Shown in pieces: positions 46,120-55,113 of a DNA stretch of 64,000 nucleotides. The notes under the pieces are model-generated. The model worked only from the letters and a program-made list of their open reading frames with translations. It searched no databases and was not told the origin of the DNA. Source of the stretch: Aquanectria penicillioides (taxonomy: Eukaryota > Ascomycota > Sordariomycetes > Hypocreales > Nectriaceae); NCBI GenBank assembly GCA_003415625.1, contig PYIU01000004.1, positions 1,860,001 through 1,924,000 of the forward strand, in the 5' to 3' direction. Each line of letters begins with the position of its first letter. Positions within the stretch are counted from its first letter, which is position 1. The position numbers and the translations under genes are program-made.

Positions 46120-47002
46120 ATGTCGTCCAAGCTCATTCCCTCGAATCCCGCCGATGTCATGGTCATTCGCAATGTCACTCCTAATATCGTCACCTTTTCA
46201 GTGCCCTTCGCCAGAGTAGGCAAGATCAAGATTGGTGGCCGAGGAACTCTTGGTAAGACCTCCTCTTCCCATATGCCACGAAATGAAACATTGCTAACAT
46301 AGCGGCATGGTAGTGAAACTCACTTCTGGAGCTCTCGCAGTCTTCTCTCCAGTCGCTCTCACGGATGTCGCCAAGGCCAAGGTCGCTGAGATGGGAGGCA
46401 ATGTCCGATACATTGTCGCCCTCGACTATGAGCACCACATTTTCATTTCGGAATGGGCCAAGGAGTACCCAGAGGCCAAGATCATTGGTCCCCAGGGCCT
46501 TCCCGAGAAGCGCTCCAAGCAGGATGACTCTAAGATTGGCAAGGAGGAGTTTGCCGTTGTCTTCACCAAAGAGACAAAGAGCGACGTCCACATCAGCGAG
46601 GAGTTCGATGCCGACTTTGAATATGAGTACGTCGACGCTCATGCCAACCTGGAAATTGTCTTCTACTACAAGCCCGACCGCACCGTGATCCAGGCCGATT
46701 TGATCTTCAACCTGCCTGCAACCGAGCAGTACAGCAAGGTCCCTGATGCCGAGAAACCTGCCGATGGTTTCCTCGACAGGCTGTTCTCGGGCATCCAGGA
46801 CGTCCAGGGCGATGCTCGCTGGCTAAAGCGATTCAATTGGTACCTCGTCAAGGACCGTGACAGCTTCAACAAGAGCATGCAGCGCATCAATCAGTGGGAC
46901 TTTGTCACCATAATTCCTTGCCACGGAGACGTCATGGAGGGAGATGCGAAGGAGAAGTTTCGCAAGGTGTTCGAGTGGCACCTCGTTGGCCACAAGAATT
47001 AA
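46120..47002 (+). CDS. DUF4336-type (metallo-beta-lactamase-fold) protein
   Basis: Exons 46120–46252 and 46314–47002 give 273 residues. The protein reads MSSKLIPSNPADVMVIRNVT, then ITFSVPFARVGKIKIGGRGT-like strands, KLTSGALAVFSPVALT, a helix, NVRYIVALDYEHHIFISEWA, EYPEAKIIGPQGLPEKR, and a C-terminal VTIIPCHGDVMEGDAKEKFR. This order of strand, 'HHIFISEW' and 'PCHGD' is that of fungal DUF4336 proteins, which resemble metallo-beta-lactamases but lack the full HxHxDH zinc motif, so catalysis is uncertain. The two His in EHH and the H of PCHGD may be remnants of metal ligands. No signal peptide is evident; the protein is probably cytosolic. The intron has two close acceptors; the second (TAG at 46311–46313) keeps frame as GTL|VKLTSG. 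Family assignment comes from memory of the pattern. Confidence 0.8.
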
Positions 47003-47462
47003 ATTCACTCGACAGTGAAATGGTGAGAATGACTGATGCAATGTACGATGATTGTTGTAATGAATGAGAGGAGGTCTTTTTTGAGATGAAGCGTTGGGCA
47101 AAGTGGATCGGTTCTTGTTTTTTTTTCTTTTGTGCAAATACCACATGACGAGCATCCACCATCACACAAGCAGCATAGAAGTACATGTCAGTATATAGTT
47201 GAGAAGGGGGGATGCTCAGTATAATGAATGAAGAGTTTACATAACACACAATTCACATTAGCTCCTGATTTGAAAGATGTTACTTGTTGACTCAAATATC
47301 CTTCAGGATACCTAAGGCTTGCATGCGAACGCTCAGGAATAGTCTAGAACATCTCGAGCCCGATATACGAAAATGTTTAAAAATAGGAACTATTCATGGC
47401 ATTCCAGAGAGTACTCGATCATGATTGTTGAAACTAGTGTTTTGTTTGCCAAATGACCGGGC
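47003..47462. other. 3' flank of the DUF4336 gene
   Basis: AT-rich 3' region leading to the fold-back element. No coding potential or repeat of note. Confidence 0.5.
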
Positions 47463-47651
47463 CAGGGCTTCCAACAAGTCAAGTCAAGTTGGATTTCAAG
47501 TATGCAAAGCAAAAAAAACCGCAATGTGATTTGGTAAAAGCGATAAAAAAAGAAAACACCCGTGTCTACATCGTATTTACCAAATCACATTGCGGTCTTT
47601 TTTGCTTTGCATACTTGAAGTCCAACTTGACTTGACTTGTTGGAAGCCCTG
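47463..47651. repeat. Near-perfect fold-back (inverted repeat with 76-bp arms)
   Basis: The left arm 47463–47538 and right arm 47576–47651 are reverse complements at 74 of 76 positions, separated by a 37-nt loop that is A-rich. The two differences are both transitions, and in a plus-strand RNA one of them would still pair as G·U. Seven-base direct repeats AATGACC occur at 47452–47458 and 47652–47658; the right copy abuts the arm and the left is four bases (GGGC) away, so a target-site duplication is possible. The element ends about 210 bp before the vps34 start. It could be a fold-back/MITE-type insertion or a source of hairpin RNA. The inverted repeat is certain; its origin is not. Confidence 0.9.
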
Positions 47652-47863
47652 AATGACCCTGGGTTATTAGTTTCGATGGTGGTCCGTGCGCCCCCACTGT
47701 GGCCTGCTTATCTTATCAGCAGTTGTCCACTTGACGTTGACGCGGGAAACGGCCGGCGCAACTCCAGCCAGGAACATCATCATCGCAACCTTGATCCAGC
47801 TCTTAGTCGAGCTTCCAACGCCACCCGAACCCACGGACCCGACCCAGAATGACTTGATTCAAA
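47652..47863 (+). promoter_or_regulatory. Proximal upstream region of vps34
   Basis: The 212 nt between the fold-back element and the vps34 ATG. It must contain at least the 5' untranslated region, so any core promoter lies here or inside the hairpin. No TATA box is obvious. Confidence 0.4.
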
Positions 47864-50791
47864 ATGTCTGAGTACGGGCGTATGGACCCGTTCTCCTTTG
47901 CGGGCTCCAAGGATGTTCAGCACGCAGTGAGCATTCGCATGTGAGTTCCCTTGTCCATCCTGGATGTTCCCGACCTACCCATGGCCCACTGACATGCTGT
48001 GCCAGTATGAACCTCGAAGGTGAGGAGCCCCCCTTCAAGCATTCTACCCTTCTCGAGCGGCCCGATTTACGACACATCGGTTCGAACACGAAGTACGCTG
48101 CCCGTTACCCCGGAATCCCCGCTCGGTCCTAACTTGAGTCCCCAGCTCCCACTCCGATCTCTACGTTACTGTCCAGGTATGGGCAGGCTCTAAGCCCTTG
48201 ACCGTCCCTGTACAAACCGCCTACAAACCATTTAGAGCTGAGCGAAAGTGCGATACTCCAGCCCTGCTTGTATACCAGCGTTGGCTAACCATAACAGATG
48301 GAACGAGTGGCTCCAACTACCAATTACATACGACGCCCTTCCGGCCAACTCTTGCCTTGCAATAACGGTATGGGACCTCTCACCCACCGGCGGTAATGGC
48401 GCCATTGGCCATGCGATCCCATTTGGCGGCACCACCCTCCCCATGTTTGACGAGGACAACCAGACACAAAAGGGTCGCCAGAAGTGCCTAGTACATCGTC
48501 ACAAGCACGCCGATGGAACCGACAACTCAACAACCCCCGCACTCATACCAACCAAAAAGAAGTCGAACGCACGCAAAGAATCTGTTCCGTCTTTGGATAA
48601 GGATGCCGAGGAGCTTGACCGTATGGAAGCGTTGTTTAAAAAACACGAGATGGGCGAAATTCCTCGCGTCGATTGGCTAGACCAAATGGTCTTTCGCAGT
48701 TTTGAAAAGGGGGGATTGCAAGCCGCAAAATCATCCATGAAGATGCTACAGCGTCAGAGGGCCATTAATGGAGAGGGGAATGCCAACAGCAATGATGAGA
48801 AGGTTACTGGCGAGAACGGGCGCCCTGGATTCTCAACATTTCTCCTCAATGTCGAGTTGCCACGCTTTGATTTCCCAGTCGTTTTTGCTGATCACGAATA
48901 CGACCCTCCTCCTATTTCATCCCTTCAGAATTTGTCAGTGTCACAGGCCAGTCTAACCCAGAGGCAACCAGAGGTTCAGTACGGCCCGGGCATCAATGCC
49001 GTTGACGAGGGCTCATCGGGCCCAGGAGGACGCCTTGTGAAGGTGTATGATCCTGAAGTGGGCCACAAAGATAACCCAGCCGAGGCGAAGCATCGTCGAC
49101 TCTTCCGAAGCTCGCATAGACATGGCATTCTGGATAAGGATCTGAAACCAAACGCCAAGGTTCGAGACGAACTGAATCTTATCATGTCCTATCCCCCCAC
49201 CCACATTCTCAATACAGAAGAGACAGATCTAGTGTGGAAATTCCGCTACCATCTAACTCGAGACAAGAGAGCTCTCACGAAATTCGTCAAATCGGTCAAT
49301 TGGAACGACCAAAGCGAATCCAAACTAGCTATCCAAGTTCTTGGGCGTTGGACTGAAATCGATGTAGACGATGCCTTAGAGCTTCTTGGCCCGTCATTCG
49401 ATAATGGAGCGGTTCGTTCTTATGCTGTTGAACGGCTTCGCAAAGCCGACGACAACGAACTGCTTCTGTACCTCCTGCAGCTGGTGCAGGCTCTGAAGTA
49501 TGAACACATATCGACAGATCCTAAGGAAGAGAGCAGTCATGATTCTTCACTTGCCCGTTTCCTCATCCAACGGGCAGCGGCAAACTTCCAGCTGGGAAAC
49601 TACTTCCACTGGTATTTGATGGTGGAATGTGAAGATGTCAGCCCTGAATCGGGCCTTGATAATAGAAATATCTACCGCAAGGTGGCATACGAGTTCATGA
49701 CTGAGCTTGTCAAACAGCCAGATGGTGCCGAGAATAGGAAAATTCTTTTGCGTCAAGGAGAACTTGTTGCAATCCTAGGTCGAATCGCCAAGGAGGTCAA
49801 ATCCACCGGTGATTCCAACGCCAAGAAAACCGACCGGGCCAAACACTTCCTCGCAGATCCTAAGAACGAAATGCTGAACATTGACCCGCCTCTGCCAATG
49901 CCTCTTGACCCTTCAATTCTTATCACGGGTGTTGCCCCAGACCAGACTGTTGTGTTCAAGTCGTCGTTGAGTCCGTTCAAGTGCACCTTTAAGACCACAA
50001 CCGGAAGCATCTACCCCATCATTTTCAAGGTTGGTGACGACCTAAGGCAAGATCAGTTGGTTATTCAAATCATTACCCTTATGGACCAGCTACTTCAGAA
50101 GGAGAACCTTGATCTCAAGCTCTCCCCTTACAAGATCTTGGCAACCAGCACCACCGCGGGTGCATCGCAATTCGTCCAGTCCGCGAGTTTATCTAGCATT
50201 GCAAACAAGTTTAAGACGAACCCTGCGCTGGGGTATCTTAAGTACCACAACCCAGATGACCGGCAGCCTCTTGGTGTCCGTCAGGAGACCATTGACACAT
50301 ACGTGCGATCTTGCGCTGGATATTGTGTCATCACCTATATCCTAGGTGTGGGTGATCGCCACTTGGAGAATTTGCTCCTGGCACCTGATGGTCATTTCTT
50401 CCACGCCGACTTCGGCTTCATCTTGGGCCGAGATCCCAAGCCTTTTGCGCCTCTTATGAAGCTGTCCAAGGAAATGGTGGATTGCATGGGTGGTGTGCAG
50501 TCGGAACACTACCAACAATTCAAGCAATACTGTTTTCTTGCATACACGGCGCTGCGCAAGTCGTCGAACCTAATTCTCAATCTATTCAGCCTAATGGTCG
50601 ATGCCAACATCCCCGATATCCGTCTGGAACCCGACAAGGCAGTCCTCAAGGTCCGCGAGAGATTCCACCTTGAGATGAGCGAAGAGGAGGCGTTGAGGTA
50701 TTTTGAGAGGATTATTGAAGATTCGCAGACGGCTTTTGCACCTCTTGTGATTGACAAGTTGCACGAGTGGGCGCAGGCTTTCCGAGCGTAG
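47864..50791 (+). CDS. vps34: Class III phosphatidylinositol 3-kinase Vps34
   Basis: Makes PI3P on endosomes and phagophores for vacuolar sorting and autophagy. Exons: 47864–47940, 48006–48092, 48146–48247 and 48298–50791; 919 residues with consistent phases. Domains: N-terminal C2 (HSDLYVTVQVWAGSKPLTVP, then KWNEWLQLPITYDALPANS), helical PIK domain in the middle (DLVWKFRYHLTRDKRALTKF, SVNWNDQSE), then the lipid-kinase domain with FKVGDDLRQDQL (ATP-binding Lys about 666), catalytic loop GVGDRHLENLL (774–784) and HADFGFILGRDPKPF (DFG at 793–795). The C-terminus FAPLVIDKLHEWAQAFRA is the membrane-binding terminal helix of the family. Three small N-terminal introns were placed by phase and alignment to the C2 fold; the internal insert with KKKSNARKE is probably disordered. 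Identity is firm. Confidence 0.95.
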
Positions 50792-51617
50792 GCAGGCGAC
50801 AAGGGCATTTTCTTTTCTTATTGGGAGTTTTGGATGAGTATGAGAACACGCCGCATATATAGAGTTAATTCAATTGATGCTAGTCAATCTAACTCGAAGG
50901 AATACTGTGAATGCTACGGAGTGGATTGCGATCCTTGTGACACACCGATTTAGTTCAAGTTGTCAGAAGACCCCTCAAAAGACAGCTACTCTGGCCATGA
51001 AATCTTGCTTCACCCCGGTTTGTGTTTGAAACTCCGAACCTGTAAACCTTCAGAGACAGAACCCATTTTACTGGGTGATTCGACCCTTTGGGCAGCGTTG
51101 AGATTGTCACCAGGATTTTTATGATGCGCGCCTTTCTCCGATGCTATGAACGGCCTTGGGGGAAGTCTATGTACGAATTGGTGCTGAAATACGCATCACT
51201 GGGTACATTCCCTAAGTCATCCAGGTTCTGGCAATGTTGAATACCCTCATGGTCTTGAGAATGCAACTTTCTTTCCAAAGGATCAATACCCTTATGATAT
51301 TCTTCACGACTATTAAATGGAATGGCTGCTCCTGCTGAGAAGCCAACCCAACTTCTCCTCATCAAATACTGCGGGCTCTTCTGATCCTCATCAGTTCCTG
51401 CGTTGTTACAGACAGCAATTCATCCAACAGCACTTATCCTTTGTCGTGTCAGTGGACAGACTTCACTCCTCCATACAATCAATTTCCAAAGAGAGTCACC
51501 TCGTCTTACCAGCTGTGGCTGAAGTTGAATCTGACCATCTGGGATCCTCTCCTGACCTTTCCACCACTTTGAACAGCCTCAAATCGGTTCAGAATCATTG
51601 TCTTGACATTTGTGAAC
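50792..51617. other. Spacer between vps34 and the 434-residue unknown
   Basis: vps34 3' flank followed by the next gene's leader. Short frames here have no motif. The leader just before 51618 stays open in the gene's frame for five codons but begins with TTG, so I start the gene at the ATG. Confidence 0.45.
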
Positions 51618-52922
51618 ATGTCTCGGCTACTCAACATCCCTCTTGATCCGTCATTCAGGGCCCTATTCCCCTATCACCATGATGACGTGGATCTCTCCGT
51701 GAGTTGGATCCGCGACTATCCAGAGGACACATACTTCGATATCGCCGAGTGGTTGATGAGAGTCATCCGCCCTCAGCGGATCGAGCGTTCCTTGACACTC
51801 AACCTCACACAAAACATCGAAGGGTTGATCGAAGGGATCCGCGACTTTACCGAGAACCCTCCTGTACTAGAGCGGCATCGACAAAGGCACCTTGAGATGA
51901 CCAGAAGCTATGCATCCGACCTCTGGATCGAGGTTCAGTGCCAGAAGTCATGCGCCGCGTTCATCAGGGCTCTCATGTCCTTGGAATACCACAACTTGCT
52001 CTGCCGCTATCTCCCCGCGAACCTTAGCCTCAGGGAGTTTTCCCGCGAGTCCTCCAACCTTTTGGGACCCCATGTCGGACACATCTTCCGCGAGGTTCGC
52101 AACGAGACCGCCATGTATGAGTCGTGGAAGCACAGTGTTGAAAACGACGTCACTGGCGAAGGCACCTTGATGGAGCAGCCTCCACGGATTTGGAATTTGC
52201 TCTTGAAAAGCATATCGGAAATGGCAAGGGACTTGTACAAGTCACCCAAACACCCTGACCCTCTCCCCTTTGATAAAATCATGCAAATCTTGGAGCAGAC
52301 ATACTCTCGTCAATGCAACTTCACCACGGCGGGAAGCTTCATATCCATCGTTCAGATCGAGCACCTTAGTGACATAGACGCTGCCACTATCCTGGCTCAG
52401 GACCTGTGGACAGTCGAGGTTCGATACGGAGATAGGAAAGATTCCACTGCTCTTTTGAGATCTTTGACTCCTCGCATCCATGAAGAGATCAACAAGAGAT
52501 TCACGCAGCTCGCCATATCGTTGTCGGGAAACTTGCTTCGGGCGTGGGTGAAGGACGACAGCGAGAACGGGATGCGAATCGACGCCGAAGAGAATGCGAA
52601 GGGATACCTTCGGTGCGGAATCCCAGCGGCCGAGGTCATAGACGAGAGCGTGGTGGAGATACATCATGCAATCGACACATGCTGGGACCGTCTTCAGTGG
52701 ACTGTCGGCATCGTTCAGATTAGGGACAAGATCATCATCGACTGGGGAGATGTTGGCCGCATCGACCCACCCAAGTACGAGCCTGAGCCTCCCAAGTATG
52801 AGGATGTTTGCAGAGAAGTGCCCAGTTACGACAGGATCATGAGCGATCAAGCATGGGAGAGCGAAATTGAGCAAGGGAGGCGGATTATTTGGGAAAATTT
52901 CATGGATGAATCGGAGCTTTAA
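51618..52922 (+). CDS. Uncharacterised protein, 434 residues
   Basis: A single uninterrupted frame from ATG at 51618 to 52922. The composition is that of a soluble folded protein, rich in Glu, Arg, Leu and Ile with aromatic residues spread evenly, and predicted mainly helical: WIRDYPEDTYFDIAEWLMRV, HRQRHLEMTRSYASDLWIEV, IHEEINKRFTQLAISLSGNL and VVEIHHAIDTCWDRLQW are all amphipathic. No signal peptide, membrane segment, nucleotide-binding loop or zinc motif is seen. The C-terminus has a short repeat, PPKYEPEPPKYEDV, followed by an acidic helical end. The lack of introns and of any recognised family suggests a lineage-restricted protein. Codon pattern and length make it very likely to be real; function is unknown. 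Confidence 0.7.
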   Translation: MSRLLNIPLDPSFRALFPYHHDDVDLSVSWIRDYPEDTYFDIAEWLMRVIRPQRIERSLTLNLTQNIEGLIEGIRDFTENPPVLERHRQRHLEMTRSYASDLWIEVQCQKSCAAFIRALMSLEYHNLLCRYLPANLSLREFSRESSNLLGPHVGHIFREVRNETAMYESWKHSVENDVTGEGTLMEQPPRIWNLLLKSISEMARDLYKSPKHPDPLPFDKIMQILEQTYSRQCNFTTAGSFISIVQIEHLSDIDAATILAQDLWTVEVRYGDRKDSTALLRSLTPRIHEEINKRFTQLAISLSGNLLRAWVKDDSENGMRIDAEENAKGYLRCGIPAAEVIDESVVEIHHAIDTCWDRLQWTVGIVQIRDKIIIDWGDVGRIDPPKYEPEPPKYEDVCREVPSYDRIMSDQAWESEIEQGRRIIWENFMDESEL

Positions 52923-53790
52923 ATTGATAAATGGAGTTTTGGGAAACGTGGTTAGATACCCAGTTGATCTTGGATCAGCGAACAAGGTCATGCATGGGTT
53001 GAAATTTTGGGAGCTGGTTCGGTCTTTAGAAACGAGAAGGAAATTAGTTTTGCTCCATGGTACCAACAGAGGTCATCAGTAGATGTTACAAGGGAATGCA
53101 AAAAAGCGAACACTTGTGGTTTCTCAACTCAGTTTTTTAACGAATAATGCCAGGCACAGTTGAACAGTTAAATTAAAATGTCTACCTTCAGCCTTCAGTA
53201 TGTCTGCTTGTAACTTGAGTTCTAAATGATCTCGCTAGCGTTCAAACAGGTATTGAATACGCAGCCATTGCGAAACCAGTTTGGGCAGAAACTCGTCCAT
53301 TCTAACTCCTGCTCAGCGCATCCGATCCGTCTCGACCATTATTTATTACTGGACATATCCAGAGTCCAAAACCCAGTCTTGTGCCTTGTCTCGCATCTGT
53401 TCCAGGATATGATATCGTTCCATGCTAACTATGCCTAGACCGCTTCGACCCGAACTGAAGTTGGGAGCCGGAAACTACATAATCGTATCGTTGGCACAGG
53501 AACTAATAGATGTCTTATGGGCTACGACGGCCGACGTCAGTGAGACGTCAGTGAGGGGCCATCACGGGGAATCGTCACACATGGAGGAACCTGGAAGTGA
53601 AACCCTTGGAATGTCGGTCGTGGAACATTCTGTTGTTCTAGCAACAAATGAACAATGAGGAGCATGGTCTTGGAGAACGGAGGTGCCAGCCGTGTGCTAC
53701 AAGGTAAATGGCCCCAATACATTCATTATGTACACTCTACATTGTTCATGCCTTCTCACATATCTCATCTCATCATATTTATATACACGT
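52923..53790. other. Convergent 3' spacer
   Basis: Shared 3' flank of the 434-residue unknown (+) and etr1 (-). A short direct repeat of GACGTCAGTGA occurs near 53532–53555. No gene is seen. Confidence 0.5.
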
Positions 53791-55113
53791 CTAGGTGTCG
53801 CCAAAGACGAGAACGCCCTTGCCTTGGCGGAAGCCCTCAAGGCCCTGCTGCACGGCACTCGCAAGGGTCGCCTCTTCCGTCTCCCAGTCCCACTTGACCT
53901 GCTGGATGGGCACGTCCTTGAACTTGCCCTCGCGAGTGACGTTGAGAATGTCATTGATCATGTGCTTGCGGCCCTCGGGATCACGCTCGTTCCAGCGGCT
54001 CAACCAGAAGCCGACAAAGCGGATGTCCTTGAAGATGAGTAGGCCGACGGGGAGCGCAATGGGCTGGCGGGCCATGCCACCGTAGGAAACCATCGTGGCA
54101 CCCTCGCCGAGGGAGCGGGCAATGGCAGTGGCCGACTTGCCGCCGACGCAGTTGAGGCCGAGCCCAATCTCCTCGCGACCGTTACGAGTGATTTCCGCCA
54201 CCTGGTTCCTCCATTCCCGAGATAGGAACTGTGACTCTGTCACGACAACGTCAGCGCCCAAGTCGAGGAGCTCACTCCTAAGAGCTTCCGTCTCATCAGG
54301 CGTCTGTCGATCCCGAATTACGTTGATGCTGCGGAGCCCCCAGAGCTTTCCGAACTGAATGGCAGCTCGTCCGACGCCTGAGTTGGCACCGTTTTGGATA
54401 AACCATGAGCCACTGCCAGGCTCAAGGGGGCTCATGCCCAGGGCGACCTTGGGGCCCGCATTGGGACCATAAGATCGCAGTATCTTGTATGCGGTGCAAG
54501 GGTTAACACTAACGGTGGCAACCTGAGTAGGGGTCAACCCCTCCTTGTCAATCTTGATGAACTTGGATGCATCGTCCACTGCGTGTGTCCTCCAGGTACC
54601 GAACTGGCCAATGGCAGGGAGAACCCAGTCGCCTTTCTTCAGGGAAGAGTTAGGGTCACCGACAGACAGGACCTCGAAGACACCTTCGTTTCCGGGGACG
54701 ACGGAGGGCTCTGAGGTGCCAATGAGGGAGGTGAATGGAGGCTTAGAGCCGTAGGTGCCTTGGATGGTGTTGATGTCGGCGGGGTTGATGGGGGCAGCGA
54801 GAGATCGGACAAGGACAGAGGAGGAGGGGATAGACGGGGAGATCGAATGGTTATGGAGCCTGGTCGGAGGGGCATCAGTGTCGGTGAGTCGCATGAGGGA
54901 TGGGCAGCTGGGTAAAACTTACTTGAGCACATCCGAAGGCTCTCCATACTTGGAGAAGACAAGAGCCTTGGCTTGTGTGTAGCCGTAGGGTCCAGACTTG
55001 CGGCGCACAGCCGTCATGGGCAGTCGGCTGAGGCGATGGGCCTGGAGCTTGGCGGAGGGCCGAGCAAGCCCTGAGGCGAGCGGGCGGAGGTTCAGACACT
55101 GCGAGCTGGCCAT
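53791..55113 (-). CDS. etr1: Mitochondrial trans-2-enoyl-CoA/ACP reductase (Etr1/MECR-type)
   Basis: Performs the last, NADPH-dependent reduction in mitochondrial type II fatty acid synthesis, needed for lipoate and respiration. Minus-strand exons 55113–54923 and 54859–53791 give 419 residues. The N-terminus MASSQCLNLRPLASGLARPS with later RLSRLPMTAVRRKS is basic, Ser/Leu-rich and acid-free, as expected for a mitochondrial targeting peptide. The medium-chain reductase fold follows: APINPADINTIQGTYGSKPP (catalytic-Tyr region), VPGNEGVFEVLSVG, LKKGDWVLPAIGQFGTWRTH, VSVNPCTAYKIL, then the cofactor motif WFIQNGANSGVGRAAIQFGK and GLRSINVIRDR. The last exon ends RQGKGVLVFGDT. It lacks the zinc-ligand pattern of alcohol dehydrogenases, as Etr1 does. 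An in-frame Met 21 codons upstream would weaken the targeting peptide. Identity is firm. Confidence 0.93.

Noticed and set aside
47463..47651. CRISPR-like or terminator explanation for the inverted repeat
   Set aside because: There is a single pair of arms with no spacer series, the host is a fungus, and the stem is far longer than any terminator.
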